Shown: one piece after another, positions 36,390-47,092 of the stretch
How the letters are laid out: every line of letters begins with the position of its first letter
Numbering within the stretch: the stretch's first letter is position 1
Source of the DNA: Dermatophagoides farinae
Taxonomy: Eukaryota; Arthropoda; Arachnida; Sarcoptiformes; Pyroglyphidae
Length of the DNA: 64,000 nucleotides
Reading direction: 5' to 3'
Assembly (NCBI RefSeq): GCF_024713945.1
Contig: NC_134679.1
Coordinates: 4,221,001-4,285,000, forward strand
The notes under the pieces: model-generated
Told to the model about the DNA's origin: nothing
Databases searched by the model: none
The model's input: only the letters and a program-made list of their open reading frames with translations
Translations under genes and position numbers: made by a program

Positions 36390-36451
36390 TTTATTTGTAT
36401 GTGTGTGTGTGTGTAATAAATTTAATGATCATCAATGAAAAAAAAAATTAT

Positions 36452-36682
36452 TTATTTGTCTTTAGAAGATTCCAATGGAATTCCAATATTAAGCAAAAGA
36501 TCTGACTGCACTTCATGGCGAATTGATGCCTGAGATGCTTGTTTAATAAATATTCGATGTTCTTTGGTAATTCCATAAGAAATGATGCCATTAAATGCTA
36601 GCATTATAATTGATAAAATCCAAGCCATAATAAATATCAAAAGTAAAAATAGTTCAGCAATATTATTTGATTCGGTCGACAT
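36452..36682 (-). CDS. Very small membrane protein, 76 aa
   Basis: A single-exon frame with ATG at 36682. The N-terminus MSTESNNIAE is followed by a strongly hydrophobic stretch (LFLLLIFIMAWILSIIMLAF then NGIISYG, residues about 11-37) that could be one long or two short membrane helices, then a polar tail (KEHRIFIKQASQASIRHEVQ). No family is recognised. Support comes from the clean start, the context and non-repetitive sequence. Its start lies 198 bp from that of the divergent helical-protein gene, and its stop 62 bp from that of CRAL-TRIO copy 3. It fits the size class of small integral membrane proteins. Confidence 0.5.
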   Translation of the reverse strand: MSTESNNIAELFLLLIFIMAWILSIIMLAFNGIISYGITKEHRIFIKQASQASIRHEVQSDLLLNIGIPLESSKDK

Positions 36683-36880
36683 TGAATCGGATGATTATTA
36701 ATTAAAGTCTTTCTAAATAAATAACCAAAATTTCAAAAAAGGAATTAAATTTGAAAATTCCAATTTAATTTAATTCTACAAACGCGTCATCTAGCGTCAA
36801 TTTTATTAGTTGACCATTCCTCGATCACATGTTACCATTGCTGGATTTTGAATTTGAATGTAACTTTTTTTTCAAATAAA
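36683..36880. promoter_or_regulatory. Shared divergent promoter region
   Basis: Only 198 bp separate two divergent start codons. The interval contains a relatively GC-rich, non-repetitive core (AACGCGTCATCTAGCGTCAA near 36780-36800), with an ACGCGT/CGTCA-type word that could be a factor site. Assignment is by position. Confidence 0.45.
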
Positions 36881-38867
36881 ATGAATAGACAATTTGATTT
36901 TGATCCGATCGATAAGCCAAGATTGGCTACCATTTTCTCTACATATCGATCACCAATCATCAATGATGAATATGAAAATTTCATCCAACATTTGAAATTA
37001 TTGCGAATAAACATAGTGAAAAATTCATTTCAAATTTCGCCCGATTATTCATTCAATTTTGGCCGTATTGATTACAAATTGACACAAATTTTTTTATCTT
37101 CAAGTAAGTCCTAATCATAAATCATAAATTTTTACAATTTTTATTAAAGTTTTTCCTGTTTTTATAGTTTTATTCAATACAAACACCGAAGACATTAGTC
37201 ATGAAATACGGCAATATTTCACACCAGTATTTGAACTATTTGACTGTTGTAAATTCTCTATTGATTTAGATTTATTCATCAAGATTTGTCATGATCTTGA
37301 ATTGACAGTATATGCTTTACATTTGAAACAATGCTACCAACTTCAGTTATCTTTATTAAAGGATGGTGAATCTGAAGAATTTTTTAATACATTATGGAAC
37401 TCAATACGCCAATGTTATATGCATTTCATTCAAACATCAGATTCAATTTTAATTTCAAAAACAAAAATGTTCACATTGATCAGTGATTACATTTCGAATC
37501 AATGTTATCGAATGATTGAAAAAGTTTTTTTTATTGCCACTGATGGACAAGATAATTGTAATCATTCAAACGAAATCGACCAATACAAACATCGAAAATG
37601 GGATGATAATTTTGTCATTTGGTTTTTTGATTTCATGGTTGAAAATATTGATCAATATCATAACAGTCCGTTATTTGATTTCATCCTCAAAAACTTAGAG
37701 ATTACGATAGAAAATCCAATTGAATATATGACAAAAGCAAAATCAAATTGCTTCTGGACACTTTGGATACGAGCTAATCAAGCCATAGAGAATTTTGACC
37801 TTATCTTTCAAATTATAACAATGGATAAATTACGATCATATCCAGGTCTTCATCGAAGATTATTCGATTTATCAATTGTTGTATTGGTTTATCAAAGTGT
37901 CGAAAATGTTTCACTAATGAAAAAATTATTTCGTCAACGAATCGACCGTTTCTCATTAAAATCGCTTTCATTTATACAATTTAACCAATCACATCTTTTA
38001 TTAGACAAACAATTTTTAGATTCAAAACTTAAGTTTGATTCTACAAATTTTCGGATGAATACCATAGTTCGTCAAACTACATTCAGAATCCTATACGGTT
38101 AGTATATATAATTATTATCATTAAAAAATTGTCATGGTAAACGTTTTTAATTCTATTTCATTTCAAAATTAGGAACTTTTGTCGATCCAGAAAATTCCCT
38201 CCATCAAATTATGGATCAAATAGTGATGGTTCATTCAAATTTTCTTCATAGATATATGGTCCATTTATTCGGAAACCAATTGATCGACATCTTGCATGCA
38301 TCATCTATGAATGTCCAGGATGTCATTTCCTTTTCCAACAATGAAGATGAACATGGATCAAATCTTGACTTGATACACAAGTTTTTGTTACAAATAATCA
38401 TTGATAAATGTGATCTCATACAAATGAATAATTTAAGAAACCTACTTAATAATTTAATCAAATCCAATTTAATTGAATCGGAACGATTATTTACTAATTT
38501 AATGGCTCATTTCGATCACGAATCTTCAACCTCTACTATAAATTATCAATTAAAGTTGCTAAAATCTGTACCAGAATTATTTTCAACACAGAAATCTAAA
38601 TGGTCAGGAAAGCATTTTGCTTTAATTACTGCCTATCTCTTTGATTTATTATTAAAGTTTTGGAATGAACCAATTCACAGGGAATTAATCTGTGATATAA
38701 TTGATGTTTATTTGCAAAATTGTAATCCATGTATTATCAATGAACAAGAAATTGATTCATTATACACATTGTTATATGATGATCAATACAGATCAAACAA
38801 AGAGAATAATTTGGACTTTAACCAGATAATTTTATACATTATAAATGAATATTTATTGTTATCATGA
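36881..38867 (+). CDS. Unrecognised helical protein, three exons, 615 aa
   Basis: Exons 36881-37103, 37168-38097 and 38173-38867 join in phase 1 (A|GTAAGT..ATAG|TT; G|GTTAGT..TTAG|GA) and give 616 codons. The protein has no signal peptide or membrane segment. It is rich in Leu, Ile, Phe, Asn and Asp in a pattern of amphipathic helices, with short loops between, for example LFIKICHDLELTVYALHLKQ, LIQMNNLRNLLNNLIKSNLI and IINEYLLLS at the end. That suggests an alpha-solenoid scaffold, perhaps nuclear or DNA-repair related, but no family motif is visible and I assign no function. Several WxxW/aromatic positions (FWTLWIRANQAIENF) could be core residues. Fast-evolving conserved proteins often look like this. 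Confidence 0.75.
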
Positions 38868-38938
38868 ATTGAACTACATAAAAGTTGAATTTGATGTAGA
38901 TTCTGTAGTTTATTCCACACGAGAATAAAATTCAACCA

Positions 38939-39505
38939 TTAATAATGTTGCTGTATTGTTTGTGATGAAGTGATTCCTAGAGCTTCAATTGCACATTTCT
39001 ATTCAAATGGAAAAATTTTGTTATTTTCAAGTGGAATAAATTATAGATAATTAAAACTTACAAAACGTTGATGATCTCGATTCAATCGTTCCATAGGTGA
39101 TAATCTTTCCCATTCTTGCATAATTCGTTTATATTCGGAAGACGCCATAATCTCAAGATGACATTCTTCATAAAGACATTCTTGTCTTTCGAATTCTAAA
39201 TAGTTGAGTGCTTTAGACATGTCTTTAAGTTGTCGACATTGTTTTAATAATTCTTCAATTTGATAGACATGATTCAAACGATTACATTCATTCATCTTAT
39301 CATTCAATGAACGAGCTTCATCTTCATCTAATTCACAAATTCGTTTTCGTAATTTTAAACCATGCTGTTGCATCTCATCGATTTTGGCAGTATTTTCATG
39401 TGATAACAATCGCTCAGGTGTAACTGTTTCAATGTTTTGTGCAAAACAATTCATGGTTAAAGTGAAAAATGCGGCAAAAAAAAAGATCGAAATACGAGCA
39501 TTCAT
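38939..39505 (-). CDS. Secreted cysteine-containing helical protein, two exons, 167 aa
   Basis: Exon 1 is 39062-39505 and exon 2 38939-38998, joined at TTT|GTAAGT..GAATAG|AAA in phase 0. The short second exon (KCAIEALGITSSQTIQQHY) supplies a further cysteine. The signal peptide is MNARISIFFFAAFFTLTMN ending about CFA. The mature part is highly charged and helical (ELDEDEARSLNDKMNECNRL, then IEELLKQCRQLKDMSKALNY and YKRIMQEWERLSPMERLNRD). About six cysteines (RICEL, NECNR, KQCRQ, RQECLYEECH, KCAI) probably tie the helices together. It may be a small secreted carrier or structural protein, or one of the lineage-specific secreted mite proteins. No family is recognised. Its stop is 72 bp from that of the convergent helical-protein gene, so the two 3' UTRs must nearly or actually overlap. 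Confidence 0.68.
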
Positions 39506-40296
39506 TTTGAAGTTTTATGTTCAATCACAATGGATAAAATGATTTATTCGTGGATGTTGGCGCCAGTTTTGTAGAATCTTGATTACCTTAATCACTGTTT
39601 CATATTTAATAAATTTATCAACAGGTGAATATATCGAATAAGCTGTATAAACAAATAACCAATATCTAATGAATCAATTTTTTGTTAATATAGAAATAGG
39701 AGGTCGTTGTTTTTCATCTAATAATCAAAAATCAATCAAGCTTCAATTGCCCGATTGTCAATAGAAGTCATGAATGTAATAGAATCAAAAAGAATCTCCG
39801 AATTTGAAAATTGAAAAGAATTATATTGTCCGCCCATTTATACCAATTTGATTTGATCGACATCACCACCACCAATGACGACGTCATTGATGACCACATG
39901 TTGAGATCATTACATTCAATCGATCGATCCAATTCAATTAATTTGAAATATATTGTTTTTTTTCTCATTCTTAGTCTCCTGTTTGGTAAAAATTGTGTCA
40001 ACAATTTTCCATGAAAGCAAATAATAGAAACGTAAACAAAAAAGTGAATAGAATTTGAATGTATTAGAAATCGAAAATGAAATCTATCTTCAAAACGACA
40101 ATGACAATTGTCACATGACAAACAATAATGAATTTATTTGTTTGTTTTTATCTATCGGCTCAGTGCATTGATGACAAATTTGTTCATTTGATTGATTGGT
40201 CGATTGATTATTGTTGTAATAGCAAAAATTAGGTTTCTTTATTTGAATATTTCGATATAATTATTGATGAATAAAAAGCATTCATTGGAAAAAAAA
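39506..40296. other. Intergenic, no supported gene
   Basis: 790 bp between two minus-strand genes. Overlapping frames on both strands at about 39768-40121 have no signal, domain or splice support. The stretch presumably contains the promoter of the secreted cysteine protein gene and the LDLa gene's 3' UTR. Confidence 0.45.
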
Positions 40297-40719
40297 TTAA
40301 TGCTTGGCAAGAATTTGGTTATTTTCATCAGCTGCTGGAACATTATTATCGGAATTTTGATTGAACATCTTGACATTCGATCCACCATCAATGATCATAT
40401 TATTGACAGAAAACATGAAACCAGTACCGGAGAAATCATTTTCAAAGCCACCATTTTGTTGCAATTGTTGTCGCATTTGAATGATTGATTCACAGACGGA
40501 ATTGTTTTCATCATCACCCATTGGACAATCGATTTTACCATTACAAAATTGATTTACTTCAATACAGATCATTCGACGATATGTTGAATTACGTCCACAA
40601 GCATAAGCTTGATTACATTGAGGCGGAGAATAATCATCAGGAATCGAAGCGGCTGAAATGATAGAAAATTCAGCTACTATTAAAGCCAAGCTAATTGCAA
40701 TTGATTTGAAAGAAAACAT
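40297..40719 (-). CDS. Secreted single-LDLa protein A, 140 aa
   Basis: Single exon. A signal peptide (SFKSIAISLALIVAEFSIIS, cut near AA|SIP) is followed by one LDL-receptor class A module with all six cysteines (C35, C41, C52, C59, C65, C76). The calcium-cage acidic stretch (NGKIDCPMGDDENNSVC) is also present. LDLa modules bind calcium and usually protein or lipoprotein ligands. A Gln-rich linker leads to a C-terminal motif FSGTGFMFSVNNMIID then VKMFNQNSDN, which recurs in the divergent gene to the right. The module is not part of a longer receptor, so this is a short secreted protein of unknown role. Similarity to the neighbour shows a local duplication. Confidence 0.85.
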   Translation of the reverse strand: MFSFKSIAISLALIVAEFSIISAASIPDDYSPPQCNQAYACGRNSTYRRMICIEVNQFCNGKIDCPMGDDENNSVCESIIQMRQQLQQNGGFENDFSGTGFMFSVNNMIIDGGSNVKMFNQNSDNNVPAADENNQILAKH

Positions 40720-41287
40720 TTTTTTGAAAAAAAAGAATGATTAGATTTACAAGACAAATATGTTGGATCAAGCAAAATCGATTCATTAAATAAACTTATA
40801 GAAAGTAAAACCTAATGGATTTAAATGCAATCTGGATTTGTTGTTTAAGTCAATCGAAAAAAACACTTGAAAATATATAACTGCCTAAGATAACAAAAAA
40901 AAAACAATTGGTCAATCATCAAAATGGTGTAAAGGTGAAATCCAAGGTACATTTATGATGCAATCGATATTTAATTAATTATATTGAATGGTTGCAGGTA
41001 AATGCACTGTACGGACACAAATAAAGAAAAAAAAACAAAATCGATCCAAAAAACACTGATTAGATAGTTTTATTAATTAATGATTGACAAATGGCCAAAG
41101 TTTAAAACATCATGAGTGATTTTTCAAGTGTTTTGATAACATAATAATGAGATTGATGAGTTATATTTCAATATTTCGTCCATAAATTGTCATCATTCAA
41201 TCCATCCAATATATAAAATCATATAATTTTATAATTTGTTACTCCTTCTAATTTTTTTTTCTCATTTAAAATTTTGAAATACTGAAA
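40720..41287. promoter_or_regulatory. Divergent promoter region between the two LDLa genes
   Basis: 568 bp separate the divergent starts. A TATATAAAA at 41210-41218 lies about 70 bp before the right gene's ATG and is a plausible TATA box. On the minus strand TATAAG at about 40795-40800 lies at a similar distance from the left gene's ATG. The symmetry suggests both genes use TATA-type, possibly co-regulated promoters. Confidence 0.5.
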
Positions 41288-41860
41288 ATGATCAAATCAG
41301 CAGTTTCATTGATATTGACCATGACGGTCATCTCAGTTATGGCCATGCCATCAATCCATATCGAAACCTCAAGTGAATCTTTAACTGCAGGTGGTGATGA
41401 ATCATCGCGAACCACGTACGATTGGGGTAAACACACTGGAACCTATGATTATGACAAACATACACGAACAACGTTTGATTGGGGAAAATATACCAGTACG
41501 ACCGATTCAAGCGTAGAAACAACAACTAATGGTGATCATGATCATAATAATGATGATGATAATAACGATGAAGATCGTCATCGTTGTGGTTCAGGAAAAT
41601 ATTCATGTGCTGGTACTATTGGCATGTGCATCGATATAAGCCAAATTTGTGATTCTAAAATTGATTGTCCAAATGCTGATGATGAAGATAAAAATGTTTG
41701 CCAATTTCACCAGCGACCTAATCGACGAACTGCAAATAAAATTAACCGTTTTTCCGGTACGGGATTTCAATTTCATATTGGTACATTGAAAATTGATTCA
41801 AAATCCAAAGTGAAAATGTTTAATCAAGATTCTGATAATACTGAAACTCGAAAAGCTTGA
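41288..41860 (+). CDS. Secreted single-LDLa protein B, 190 aa
   Basis: Single exon and a divergent paralogue of the LDLa gene at 40297-40719. The signal peptide is [19 protein letters not shown]. The region before the module has two copies of a (T)YDWGK/(T)FDWGK repeat (residues about 43-48 and 62-67) and a His/Asp/Asn-rich acidic stretch that could bind metal. The LDLa module has six cysteines (C100, C107, C114, C121, C127, C138) and the acidic site [15 protein letters not shown]. The C-terminus repeats the neighbour's motif ([16 protein letters not shown] then [10 protein letters not shown]). AATAAA near 41932 probably ends the transcript. Function unknown, probably extracellular. Confidence 0.85.
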   Translation: MIKSAVSLILTMTVISVMAMPSIHIETSSESLTAGGDESSRTTYDWGKHTGTYDYDKHTRTTFDWGKYTSTTDSSVETTTNGDHDHNNDDDNNDEDRHRCGSGKYSCAGTIGMCIDISQICDSKIDCPNADDEDKNVCQFHQRPNRRTANKINRFSGTGFQFHIGTLKIDSKSKVKMFNQDSDNTETRKA

Positions 41861-44039
41861 ATTTTTTTTTCATTCAAATGGCTTCATTTTCATTAATTTC
41901 TTTTATTCTTAACCTTTATATGTTTTAAAACAATAAATAAAAATCAATTTAAGACTGGGAGAATTGAAATTATTTTGAATTTTTCTATTTTATTATTATT
42001 TCCCTAGAAATATCATTGCAATTTCTCAATTTTTTACCTTGTTCCATTTTTTCACTCGACCAATGACTTTCAAAAAACGAATATGGCACGCAAGTTTCGA
42101 TTTATGAGAGTTCAATTTTAAAGCTTCACTTGTTCACATTTTATATGGAACTAAAATAATGTTTCGATGGAAATGGAAAAAAAAACAGTCACAGCCAGTC
42201 TGCCTGACAACAAACAATCGACATTATCATTATTTTTTTTTAGCATTTGAATGAAAAGTTTACCTTTCCAGGATTTTTTTTTTTTTTGAATATTGTCATT
42301 TTCAAATGAATCATATTCAATTGGGGATAGGTCAAAGGCAATTGATTTCATTTCACAATGTTTTTTGAAAGTTATTGTTTGGTCATATATAAGAACATCG
42401 ATATTATCGATCAAATGAATTCAGATCATTTCTCTTTAGCTTTACTACATTTACATTAGTCAATCGATTAATGTTTGAGTGTTTCTTTCTTTTTTTTTAT
42501 TATTATTTTTGATAATAACAAATTATCAAGTAAAATTTTCGAATGAAAAATATTCTACTGTTACAATCATAGATTCTATTATTATATTCATCGTATTCTG
42601 TTACAATTTTGATGTATTTGATTGTGAATTATCCACATCGAATGATATCACAACTACACAGAAAATTTTTCTATTCATATGTTGTTGTTTTTTTGATGTT
42701 TGTGATGATGAAATCTATTATTTTTTTTTTGTCAGTTGAATTCTGTTTTCTGTAAATGAATAAATGTGAGGAAGAAAAAAAATCGAAAATAATTTTGTTT
42801 CATAATGAAAAAATCGGTTATATTCTTTTGAAATGAACGAAAAAAAAATCATTAAAAATATTCAATGGTTCTGACTAACTTTTATTTTTATTGGCCATGA
42901 TGATTTCAAGGTAGTTTTTTTTTATTCAGGATAGTGACCTAGTTTTTTTTCTATTGTTTCATTTATATTTGGTCGGTCATGTTGTTGTATTGTTTTTTTT
43001 TTTTTTGGTTTTTTTTTTTTTTGAAAATCTAATATTGTCCTAATGAACTATAATTGTTTTTAAAATAATTCTAAACATGTGATGAATAAAACAAATTCCA
43101 TTTAACAAAAAAAAAATTATTCGTTTTTTCCCTGTTGATTGAATCAAATGAATTTTTCAGATCAACAATAATGATGAACAACAAACAAACAAACAAACAA
43201 AAAAAACATCTTACATCATCATACAATTTCAATCAGTGTTTTACACATAAATTAATCACAGATTCATTACATTGTGTGTTGGTATCCAATCGTGTAATAA
43301 TAATAACTTTTTATAAAAATAAATATAGAATACAGGCATACAACCACACTGTCATTCACTTATACTTTATAATATCAACAAAATTCAATAAAGTTTAACA
43401 ATTTTTTTTTAAACCAACGGAAAAAAATAAGATACCTGTCGATAGGAAAAATTCATTTAGGTGGAGAAAAAAGAAAGACACTCGTGGTTTTGCCGAAATT
43501 ATATTTGTTTGTTTTGTTTTGTTTTTGTGATATTACACATATACTGTTTGTAATGGCATATCGATTGAAAATAGGATTGTAAATGTATTATTATCATCAT
43601 ATATAAATAAATATAGATGTAAATGAATCGAAAATCTTTTGTAAATCGATCATCAGAATATATAATCTGTTTGGTTGTGTAAATAAAGAATCCAAAAATA
43701 TGTATACCTTACATCTGATAATAATGATAAAATTTTTGTAAATATAGCAAAAATACAATTATTTAGGTGTGTGTGGTGTGTGTGTATAGGGATAGGATTT
43801 TCTTCTTTTTTGATTTTTTCATTGTTTGCTTTCCAAAAAATAATGGTATTAGTTTCAATTCCAAATCAAATTCAAAGCAAAAGGGTATATATTGTATTTC
43901 TCTGCATGTATTTCTAATGGTAATGATAATTATTATTATTTTTTTCACTGTTAAAATAAAATAAATTAATTATTTTCTCAATATTTTTCAATCACGGAAT
44001 AAAAATTTCATAATATAAAATGACCATTTGATGATCAAA
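41861..44039. other. Intergenic, convergent 3' regions
   Basis: 2.2 kb of AT-rich DNA with long T runs (42980-43021), an ACAAAC repeat near 43183-43202 and GT runs near 43766-43786. It probably contains the 3' UTRs of LDLa protein B and, from the other side, of the pickpocket-type channel. Short hydrophobic frames (about 42479-42739) are not supported. Confidence 0.5.
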
Positions 44040-47000
44040 CTAAACTCGATATGAATATCTTGCCAGATTACTGATAGCTGGATTTGCACTGTTGATTAAT
44101 GATAAACGACGTAAAATTGTTGATGCATTGACACCACCATTATTACCACTAATGCTAATGCCCGAGTTACTAATATTAGTACTATTAGTACTGGAAGAAA
44201 TTAATGATAAATCATCGGAAGAGGTTGACATTGAAGAATAATTTGACCAATAAACTGCACGACGTGCAATCGTATGTGGATGTGAACGAATTTGATTATG
44301 ATTTTGTTGTTGTTGATTATTTTGGTGATGATGACGACTCAATGAATCGCTTCCGCTAACGCCATCATTAGTACCATTACTGTTATTGATTATAGAACGA
44401 TTCTGATTCATATTTGAAACATTTTTACTATTAATATTAGTTGATTGTAATTGATGACCAATTAGATCTATTGTAGATGATTTATTCGATGATGATGATG
44501 ATGAAGATGATTGTTCTAATTGATGATGATTTGATTGATGAAATATATCCTCTTCTTCCATTCGTAGTATCGCTTCAGTTTCACATTCATCATTTTCTGT
44601 CTGTGATGATGATTTATGCATGATAGTATGACTAGGGGTTTCTGATGCCGATTCTGATGATGATGATGATGATGATGAGGGTGATGAGGAAGATTTTTGA
44701 TGATGCAATTCTTTCACCATTCTTGACGATGATCGTGATGGTGGATGATTATATTGATGATTTCGATTATCATTCAAATCAAAACATCCAGAATCATCCG
44801 AACAGCAACTATTTTGATGATGATGATCAAGTAGACAACACGTTTTACTATTCCGATTATAACAACAATCTTCAACCATCGATGTTTTATGATAATCTGG
44901 TAGCTTTGATTCAGCTGCACGTCTATAGCGGAATGAATCATAAAAATAACGTATATTCTGTCTTGCTGTAAGAAGAATATAACGTTGTTTGTAGTTCCAT
45001 TTCTGCATGAATGGATAAAGTTGAGCTAGCCAACCGGAAACGGTCATCACGGAAACGCCAAGCCATAGACCAGCCAAACCACCCAGATAACAAATCAACT
45101 GTATTAATGACATTGCCGGCGTATGAACATAGGTAATATCGCTCAGATAATTACTCCATATACTGATAGTAGCTGCACTCTGTCTGAGACGTTTCAATCG
45201 TACACGTTCAACACCGGTTGCCTGTTTGATTTGTTCATCCGATGGATAGACTCTGGATTCAACATGCAAATGATAATGTCTAAAAAGCATAATTAAATAT
45301 ATTAGCTTAACTAGTTTTTGGAATATTTTTTTTTCTCACCTATCGATACAATCTGATTTACATGTATCATAACAGGTGCTACTCAATTCTTTCTCTAAAC
45401 ATGGCGCTATACGTTCGAAATCTTCATAATCACAAACGGACATGTTCAAAAATAATGAACTTCTTTGCCATATACTTATATGTATAGGCAAACAGCCACA
45501 ATATTTTTCATAGATATGTATCATACATTTATCGATGCAATCCGATCTTGACATTGGTTTAAGGTAAAATTCTTTCAATTCACTTGCATCACTGCTTGAT
45601 GCGAGAAGTTCACTTTCGGCTTGTGTAACCGCCTGATAAGATTGACAATTTGTCTGATATGGTGGTGGCTGTAGTATGGCCTTTGTTTTAGTCAATACAA
45701 AATCATAACTCATTCCTGGATTAATTGAATGAATACAGGCTTCAGAAGGTATTTTAAATGGTGGATGCACTTGTATACATTCACGTTGATGACCATCCGA
45801 AATCACAGTATATTGATTGCGATTAAATTGTATTTGAAGACGAATAAAACGACCTTTGATAATCGAATAAATGAATTGAAATTATTAATCGAAAATAATA
45901 ACTTTACATACCCGAATGAAAACGATAACCGTGATTGACGGAAATTTTATGTGAAATAGGTACATAACGGGAATGTTGAACGATTGGTGGTGCAACCGGA
46001 CCGGTTGAGCGTGTCGATGCTGAAGATGCAGATGAGGATGCGAAACTTGTCATCTGTGGATATTGTTGATATTCGAGCATTTGATGAGAATCGCTACCAT
46101 GTTGAGTATGATATGCTTTCAATGAATCATTATCGGTGAGCAATTGACTAAAAAATGTGAAACATTTTCCATTGGCATTGATGGAAGAAATGACTTGGGT
46201 CACTTCTTCACATGGCAGACCATATTGTACGATTTCATACATTCGTTCTCTGGTCAGATTGGGCCAATGTTGAGGTGGATAGAATAATCGACATTCAATA
46301 ATTCCATCATCAGAAATCGAACGATCAAGAATTTGAGCAGCACTTAGATCTTTGAATGCTTGTTTCTATAATTCAATTATTTTCATAGTACAAATTATTA
46401 GAGAAATCAATTCAATTAATTACCTGAAATGTTTCATAGATGACCGGTTTGATTGCATCGAGCATTGATTGATTTTTAAATGCAGACATTTCCTCTAGAT
46501 TTCGTTTGATGTATGGTGAATATAATTGTTCCAATGATTGTTTAGTAAAATATGTGGGCAAGCAAAATGTAATCGATGGTAAATCAACTAATGAATCCTG
46601 TTCTGTATTTGTATAGACAACTGTACGATAGCTGAAATAATGTGCACAAATATCGGTTGCTTGATATAGAAAACCGGCAAAACTTAACAATACGATTGTT
46701 ATTTTGAATACAAGTTTACAATAATTTCTTGGATTAGTATTACAATCACCGCCACCATTATTACCATTGATACCGATGCCACCCATACCGATTCCAACCT
46801 GACCAATTGATCCAGAATGTGGATGATGATGATGATGATGAAAATGATGATGATGAAGATGGTGATGACGGAGATTATGATTATTAGTTTCAGAAAATAA
46901 ATGGCAATATTGTTGCTGATCACATGATGATGACAATAAAGAATTTTGATGCTGTTGATTACGATGATTATTATGATCGTTATGATGATATGATGATGTT

Positions 47001-47092
47001 AATGCTGATGAATAGCCACCATCAATCGAAGATGATGATGTAGATGATTGGGCACTAATTGGTTGATGTCGTTCACGAATTATTGAAGACAT
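44040..47092 (-). CDS. DEG/ENaC (pickpocket-type) sodium channel subunit with long cytoplasmic tail, four exons, about 958 aa
   Basis: Degenerin/ENaC channels are trimeric amiloride-sensitive sodium channels of the plasma membrane used in mechano-, chemo- or salt sensing. Exons on the minus strand: 47092-46424, 46365-45912, 45853-45340 and 45279-44040; phases agree (959 codons). The N-terminal 125 residues are His/Gln/Gly-rich. TM1 is at about 128-150 (KLVFKITIVLLSFAGFLYQA), followed by the family block VDLPSITFCLP. The cysteine-rich outer region includes MSRSDCIDKCMIHIYEKYCG, CLPIHI and CYDTCKSDC. TM2 is at about 603-632 (LICYLGGLAGLWLGVSVMTV) with the GxS selectivity filter as GVS (620-622). 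The tail of over 300 residues is long for the family. It holds a Cys cluster (CCYN, CCLL, CCSD), poly-Ser runs and His-rich stretches. An insertion with SSASSAS sits in the outer domain in exon 2. The start ATG (MSSIIRERHQ) is the first in frame. Confidence 0.9.

Noticed and set aside
39768-40121. 117-codon minus-strand frame
   Set aside because: No signal peptide, domain or splice sites; the plus strand is also open; codon pattern resembles spacer DNA.
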